From UBA2336 sp036787955 (GTDB lineage Bacteria; Bacteroidota; Bacteroidia; Cytophagales; Cyclobacteriaceae): a stretch of DNA of 64,000 nt. The position numbers and the translations under genes are program-made. Below, in pieces: positions 59,417-64,000 of this stretch; position 1 is the first letter of the stretch; each line of letters begins with the position of its first letter. Below the pieces are notes generated by a model that saw only the letters and a program-made list of their open reading frames with translations, was not told the origin of the DNA and did no database searches. The stretch spans positions 68,410-132,409 of the forward strand of contig DAIQOI010000008.1 of assembly GCA_036787955.1 (NCBI GenBank), in the 5' to 3' direction.

Positions 59417-61461
59417 AATGGCTTGTTGTGATTGGCCTTGCAGCGGGCATCCTGCCGGCAGGAGCACAGGAACCTGTGCGAAAAGAACCGGATTTACAAC
59501 GCCTTACCGATGAGCTGCTGGGTTTTCAGGACGAAGACCTGAACTATGAAGAATTGTACGAAAACCTGCTGATGCTCATGGCTCATCCCCTTGATATTAA
59601 CACCGCTTCAGCGGAACAACTGCGTTTTTTAAACTTGCTGAATGAACAACAGGTTCAGGAACTGATACGCTATCGCCAGGAAAACGGTCCGCTTCTTAGC
59701 CTGTATGAACTTCAGGCCGTACCCGGCTTCGACCGGATGACCCTTGAGCGTATGCTTCCCTTTTTTACCGTAGATGTTTCCGGGCAGTCGCAGCCAATTC
59801 TCAGCCGGATAACACAACGTGGAAACGGTTATTTGCTTTTACGATATACACGGACACTGGAGCGAAAACATGGATTTACAGATGCGGCCACACCAGACCA
59901 GCGCTTCCGCGGAAGCGAAGATGCCATTTATTTTCGCTTCCGGAGTGCCGTGACCGGCAATTACAGTATCGGTATAACAGCCGAAAAAGATGCCGGTGAG
60001 CAACTTTACTGGGGCCCATCGCAAAAGCATTACGGGTTCGATTTTGTATCGCCCCATGTACAACTGATGCACCGCGGGCGTCTGAAGAACCTTATCATCG
60101 GCCACTACCAGGCGCAGGTGGGGCAAGGCCTGCTGCTAGGCGGAAACTTTGGTTTTGGCAAGGGGGGTGAAACGGTAACTACCACACGCAGAAGCAACCT
60201 GGGATTTCTGCCCTATACTTCGTTTAACGAAGCCGGTTACCTGAACGGAGCAGCCGCCACCATTGCCTTATCAAAATTCTGGTCGGTTTCGCCTTACTTT
60301 TCTTATGCATGGCGCAGCGCTTCGGTAGTGAACGACAGCACGGAGCAATCGTTTATCACTTCATTCCCAACAACGGGACTACACCGCAACGCCAGTGAAC
60401 AGAGCCGCAGAAAACAGGTGGCCGAGCGGCAGTATGGCACTGTGTTCAGGTTTCAGCGCAAGCAGCTGGATGGCGGACTTATCATTAACACAACATATTT
60501 CAGCAAACCTGTTCGGCCGGTATCGCTACCTTATAATCAGTTTGCTTTTACGGGAAGCACCTTAACCAACACCGGTCTTTTTCTAAACTATACCTTTAAG
60601 AACTTTACCTTTTTCAGCGAAGCAGCACAAAGTATCGGTGCCGGAAATGCCTTAGTTGCCGGCCTGGCGGGTAACCTAAGCACCCGGTTAGAAATGGCAT
60701 GGCTGGTGCGCAGTTACAGTCCGGATTTTTACAGTTTTTATTCCAACGCCTTTGCCGAAAGTAGCCGACCGCAAAATGAACGCGGCATATACTATGGATG
60801 GAAGTATCGCATTAACAGGGCAATTACCTGTTCAGGGTATGTTGATCTGTTTGAATTTCCGTGGCTTCGGTACCGCGCCCATGCCCCATCGACCGGGCAT
60901 GAATGGCTGATGCGGTTTACGTGGCAGCCCGCACGCACCACACGGCTTGTGGCACAGTTTCGCGAAGAAAGTAAAGCACGTAATGTAAGTCCGGCCGAAG
61001 GCAACCTGCACCGTACAATAAATGGTGTACGGCACAACACCTGGCTGATAGCCGAGTATGCTGCTTCAAAAAATCTACGCATGCGCACACGTGCCCAGTT
61101 CAGCTCTTACAACATGCCTGGCGCAACAACCCGCGGTATGATTGTTTTGCAGGACATCATTTATGAAGCACGAAGATTTTCCGTTACCGGCCGCTACGCT
61201 TTATTCGATACCGATGATTACGAAAACAGACAGTATGTTTACGAGAACGATGTATGGCTGGCTTTTACTTTTCCGGCATGGAGTGATAAGGGGGTACGCA
61301 GCTACTTACTGGTGGAATACGATGTATCGAAAAACATAACGCTGTGGCTGCGATTTGCACACACAGCATATAATAATCGCCATGCTATTGGCAGCGGTGC
61401 AGACCGGATTAACGGACCGCAAAGAAACGATTTCCGTTTTCAGGTAAGATGGAAATTTTAA
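59413..61461 (+). CDS. Secreted ComEA-like helix-hairpin-helix domain fused to a large outer-membrane barrel
   Basis: 682 residues: a signal peptide (1-18), a short linker, a ComEA-like HhH pair (about 59-118: DINTASAEQLRFLNLL, RYRQENGPLLSLYEL, QAVPGFDRMTLERMLPFF), and then about 550 residues of alternating strands ending in an aromatic (QVRWKF), as outer-membrane barrels do. The two hairpin glycines are degenerate compared with ComEA (NLLNEQQ and PGFDRM for the usual PGIG), so DNA binding is not assured. The family is widespread in Bacteroidota and uncharacterised. Coupled to the PorV-like gene by a four-base overlap. Confidence 0.85.
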   Translation: MKWLVVIGLAAGILPAGAQEPVRKEPDLQRLTDELLGFQDEDLNYEELYENLLMLMAHPLDINTASAEQLRFLNLLNEQQVQELIRYRQENGPLLSLYELQAVPGFDRMTLERMLPFFTVDVSGQSQPILSRITQRGNGYLLLRYTRTLERKHGFTDAATPDQRFRGSEDAIYFRFRSAVTGNYSIGITAEKDAGEQLYWGPSQKHYGFDFVSPHVQLMHRGRLKNLIIGHYQAQVGQGLLLGGNFGFGKGGETVTTTRRSNLGFLPYTSFNEAGYLNGAAATIALSKFWSVSPYFSYAWRSASVVNDSTEQSFITSFPTTGLHRNASEQSRRKQVAERQYGTVFRFQRKQLDGGLIINTTYFSKPVRPVSLPYNQFAFTGSTLTNTGLFLNYTFKNFTFFSEAAQSIGAGNALVAGLAGNLSTRLEMAWLVRSYSPDFYSFYSNAFAESSRPQNERGIYYGWKYRINRAITCSGYVDLFEFPWLRYRAHAPSTGHEWLMRFTWQPARTTRLVAQFREESKARNVSPAEGNLHRTINGVRHNTWLIAEYAASKNLRMRTRAQFSSYNMPGATTRGMIVLQDIIYEARRFSVTGRYALFDTDDYENRQYVYENDVWLAFTFPAWSDKGVRSYLLVEYDVSKNITLWLRFAHTAYNNRHAIGSGADRINGPQRNDFRFQVRWKF

Positions 61462-61883
61462 ACAGCCCACTTGCAAGCGGGTTTTGGGTGCAGGCTAAAA
61501 GGCTTCAAGCGCAGGGTTTTAACAAACAACCAACCCCGTTATGCTGGGTCACGCTGCAAGCCGTGAAGAAAGATTGCCTGATGTTGCTGCGCGCGAACTA
61601 CGAACGTTGGCCGTTCAACCTTGAATTTCATCGGCAACCGTGTTTTGTTAACTTGCTACCGTTTAAGCTACTGTTATGCATGCCGTAAAACAAATCACGC
61701 CCGAGGTATTGATGGTGCTTATTGTTGGTTTGGTGCTGTTTATGATAATTTACCGGGCGATTTTCAGGCAAAAAAAACGCTGATACGCGATTTTAATCCG
61801 GCAGGAAGTGCATCGGGAAATGCACAGATTGTATTATTTTTAGCCACTTTCCCAGTGAAACATCCATCAAAACCTTAAACATT
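61462..61883. other. 422-base intergenic region with one possible small gene
   Basis: Between the HhH-barrel gene and the GIN-domain gene, both rightward. The only supported item is a 35-codon frame at 61676-61783. Longer frames of 79-85 codons exist here in other registers but resemble no family. No terminator-like hairpin with a T-run is clear. Confidence 0.4.
61676..61783 (+). CDS. Possible 35-residue membrane protein
   Basis: ATG at 61676 and TGA at 61781-61783 enclose a peptide with a charged start (HAVKQITPE), one hydrophobic stretch LMVLIVGLVLFMIIY (12-26) and a basic end (RQKKR), which is exactly the shape of a single-span membrane protein with the C-terminus inside. No promoter is seen. 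May be real or chance. Confidence 0.35.
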   Translation: MHAVKQITPEVLMVLIVGLVLFMIIYRAIFRQKKR

Positions 61884-62606
61884 ATGAAATTCAACCTTAC
61901 TGTTTTCGCTTTAATTTTAACCTTTTCAGTTCCGGCACAGGTAACCAAAAAGGTGCTTGAGCTACCCGATTTCAGGGCCATATACAACAATTCCAACTAT
62001 ACGGTTTACCTGAAACAAACCAACAAGCAGGAGGTAACCATTGAGGCCCTTACTGAAATTTACAACTTAACCAAAATTTCGGTGGAGAATGGCATCCTCA
62101 TGATCAACCTGGAGCGCAAGCCCGATGACCCGAACAAAAGCATCTGGGCCAAGATTGATGATATTAAGCTGAATCCTACCATGAAGTTGTATGTAAGCGT
62201 GAAAAACGTGGATGAAATACAGGTGAACGGGGCCGGCAAGGTAATTTCAGAAAATTCACTGGCATCCTCGCTGCTCAACCTTTCGCTAAGCGGCAGCGGA
62301 AGCATGGATCTGGATATTAAAGGCGATGTAGTAAAAGCCGAAGTAAGCGGCTCGGGCAAGCTGGGCATGAAAGGATATGCCACTTCGCTGGATGCGGTGG
62401 TGAGCGGCAGCGGCAGCTTGAATGCTTTTAACTGCCCTGTGGAAAAGGCCAAAGTAAAGGTAAGCGGCTCAGGTATTGCCGAGCTGAACGTGAGCGACAG
62501 CCTGGATGCACTGGTGGCCGGCAGCGGTTCGGTAAAGCACAAGGGAAATACCAAAAATACCGTGAAAAAAGTGTATGGGTCGGGTACGGTTGACCGGGCC
62601 TATTGA
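61884..62606 (+). CDS. GIN-domain (DUF2807) protein, secreted beta-solenoid
   Basis: 240 residues with a signal peptide (1-18). The GIN/DUF2807 domain covers most of the chain, with repeated phrases containing SGSG or GSGS at about 137, 157, 176, 195 and 213 that give a right-handed beta-helix. Such proteins occur in multiple copies in Bacteroidota and are described as putative adhesin-head-like; actual roles are unknown. There is no barrel or anchor of its own. Confidence 0.87.
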   Translation: MKFNLTVFALILTFSVPAQVTKKVLELPDFRAIYNNSNYTVYLKQTNKQEVTIEALTEIYNLTKISVENGILMINLERKPDDPNKSIWAKIDDIKLNPTMKLYVSVKNVDEIQVNGAGKVISENSLASSLLNLSLSGSGSMDLDIKGDVVKAEVSGSGKLGMKGYATSLDAVVSGSGSLNAFNCPVEKAKVKVSGSGIAELNVSDSLDALVAGSGSVKHKGNTKNTVKKVYGSGTVDRAY

Positions 62607-62698
62607 GACTCAAAGCACATAACTGAGCGTAGATTATTGATCAATGGCCGGCTTCTATACTGATTGGTTATAGGCCCTTTGCATGATGTTCGGTTGGG

Positions 62699-63889
62699 AT
62701 GGTGAATAAGCCTGCTAAAAAAACAGTTCAGGTAACAAAGGCTGTTCATCGCAATACAGCCTGTTATGTTATTTCTTTTCCTTATGATGAGGAACTGATA
62801 AGGCTGGTAAAAGCCATACCGGGTGCTACCTTCAGCAGAACCATGAAATGCTGGTACTCACCCGAGGGTAGTTGCACAATCGGTGATATCATCCATGCAT
62901 TTAAGGGAAAGGCCCGGGTGGATATAACTGCATTGAAAAAATTTCCTACAAAGGAAGGGCAGACCGGCAACGTAACGATTTACCGGCAACCACACCGGCC
63001 TACAGTTCATCAGCAGGCTGCTTTACAGGCAATGCAGCAGAAACTTAAGCTCAAGGGATATTCGGCTAATACGCAGAAAACCTACCTTACACAATTGAAG
63101 GATTTTATCCGGTTTTTTCCCGACAGCCGGCCGGAAGAACTCAGTGAAGATGAAATACGACATTACCTGCTTTACCTGATTGAAAAAAGAAAAGTGGGTA
63201 TTTCTACGCAGAACACCGCCATCAATGCAATTAAATTCTACTTCGAGCGGGTGCTGGGACAAGAACGTAAGGTGTATTATCTCGAACGCCCCATGAAGGA
63301 GCGTAAACTTCCTCAGGTATTGAGCAAAGAAGATATCATCAGGATATTTGAGAGAATACCCAATTTGAAACACCGCCTGGCGCTTATGCTGATTTACTCA
63401 GGAGGATTGAGGCGGAGCGAGTTATTGAACCTTAAACCTGGCGATGTGGACTTAACACGTGGAACCATTTTTATTCGTGGCGGTAAAGGCCGGAAAGATC
63501 GGCAGACGTTACTAGCCAGCAACCTGATACCAGACATAAAACGGTATATAGAAAATTACAAGCCTATTAAATGGCTTTTTGAGGGCGTAGGCGGGGCACA
63601 ATATTCGGCAGCCAGCCTGCAGGCCATATTTAAGCGTGCCTTGATGGCTGCGGGTGTAAATAAAGAGGCCACACTGCACACCTTGCGGCACTCATTTGCT
63701 ACGCACCTTTTAGAAGCCGGCACGCCTACCCGGTTTATTCAAGTACTTTTGGGGCATGAGTCGGCCAAGACAACTGAAATCTACACCCACGTAAGCCGGT
63801 TGTCGCTGGACAAAATCCGCAGTCCTTTAGAAACATTAGGCCCGGCACAGGGAGCTGGTGGCGAGAAAGAGGACCTTGCGGACAAATGA
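62699..63889 (+). CDS. Tyrosine recombinase (XerA-like) with HARP-like N-terminal module
   Basis: 396 residues. Catalytic residues are all present: R238 (SGGLRR), K263 (GGKGRKD), H327 and R330 (HTLRHSF), H353 (LGHES) and the nucleophile Y362 (EIYTHVS). The core-binding SAM-like domain is about 105-195. The first 20-60 residues (YVISFPYDEELIRLVKAIPGA, with later WYSPEG) resemble the HARP-like module of SMARCAL1-type helicases. The tail IRSPLETL is like integron integrases and Bacteroidota XerA, but the extra helix that marks true IntI is not evident. It could be a mobile integrase or a resident XerA-type enzyme; no attachment sites are recognised. Confidence 0.88.
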   Translation: MVNKPAKKTVQVTKAVHRNTACYVISFPYDEELIRLVKAIPGATFSRTMKCWYSPEGSCTIGDIIHAFKGKARVDITALKKFPTKEGQTGNVTIYRQPHRPTVHQQAALQAMQQKLKLKGYSANTQKTYLTQLKDFIRFFPDSRPEELSEDEIRHYLLYLIEKRKVGISTQNTAINAIKFYFERVLGQERKVYYLERPMKERKLPQVLSKEDIIRIFERIPNLKHRLALMLIYSGGLRRSELLNLKPGDVDLTRGTIFIRGGKGRKDRQTLLASNLIPDIKRYIENYKPIKWLFEGVGGAQYSAASLQAIFKRALMAAGVNKEATLHTLRHSFATHLLEAGTPTRFIQVLLGHESAKTTEIYTHVSRLSLDKIRSPLETLGPAQGAGGEKEDLADK

Positions 63890-64000
63890 ATTGCATAAAA
63901 AATATATCCTTCAAAACAATGAAATTTCGAAGATTTTAGGGGGAGGAAGTTGGACTTTTGCCAAAGTGGTTATATATTTAATTGCGTAAACCCAAACGTT

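Noticed and set aside
63890..64000. An integron attC-like start in the final bases (CCCAAACGTT)
   Set aside because: It does not fit the RYYYAAC/GTTRRRY core exactly, and only one partial site is visible before the window ends. Kept only as something to check beyond 64000.
1..64000. CRISPR arrays, prophage or transposon genes
   Set aside because: No direct-repeat/spacer pattern, phage structural genes or transposase motifs were found on either strand; the only recombinase is the XerA-like protein.

Overview
The window comes from a Bacteroidota chromosome, most likely from the Cytophagales (inference). The evidence is promoters of the form TTTG-N19-TAnnTTTG, almost no Shine-Dalgarno sites, a fused CrtYcd-type lycopene cyclase, an E1 alpha/beta fusion protein, an IPExxxVDY protein, a GIN-domain protein, lipoproteins with a lysine/acidic export signal, and FtsX-type ABC permeases. 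There is no rRNA, CRISPR array, prophage or recognisable transposase. The window is mostly chromosomal backbone with accessory islands.

Layout. 1-3728: end of a carotenoid operon (probable crtB end, idi, photolyase, SRPBCC protein, crtZ, lycopene cyclase). 3729-8774: a lysine-rich protein, then a tripartite exporter split into two divergent units (permease leftward; adaptor and ATPase rightward), with a mirrored sigma-54-like control region between them. 8890-12662: a leftward operon tsaD, thioesterase, smpB, inactive-looking NlpC/P60 protein, HNH protein, followed by a lipoprotein. 12672-20185: TamB-like giant, DUF2279 protein, a small unknown, RNase P RNA with terminator, and a sigma-54 activator that lacks a DNA-binding domain. 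20189-28483: a 41-residue lipoprotein missed by length cutoffs, an orphan LuxE-like adenylating enzyme, a lipoprotein, the alpha-keto acid dehydrogenase E1 fusion, alanine dehydrogenase, an orphan HsdR-N-like nuclease domain, AMP nucleosidase and an MFS carrier. 28489-31040: terminator, an exbB / small membrane protein / exbD / exbD operon, and tRNA-Ser(GGA).

31058-37292 is a tightly packed leftward operon of seven genes (GT2, SpoIIE-type phosphatase, polysaccharide deacetylase, MurG-like glycosyltransferase, DgkA, TatD, asparaginase), divergent from ruvC. 38026-45023 is a small surface-polysaccharide locus: three GT4-type glycosyltransferases, a flippase and two methyltransferases. 45265-52165 is a leftward run of core envelope and lipid genes: acpP, fabF, rnc, nadE, lgt and a one-POTRA BamA-like protein. 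52272-57744 holds an IPExxxVDY protein, pyruvate kinase, an RqcH-like NFACT protein, an MBL hydrolase, a small unknown and miaA. 57952-64000 is more accessory: a YwqK/MORN protein, a PorV-like barrel overlapping a secreted protein with a ComEA-like helix-hairpin-helix domain plus a large outer-membrane barrel, a possible 35-residue membrane protein, a GIN-domain protein, and a XerA-type recombinase with a HARP-like N-terminal module at the edge.

The most notable items are the mirrored sigma-54-like exporter switch, the HhH-barrel/PorV-like pair, the NlpC/P60 protein with Glu at the catalytic Cys position, the activator without a DNA-binding domain, and the HARP-like recombinase. All functional assignments come from reading the sequence; no database search was possible.
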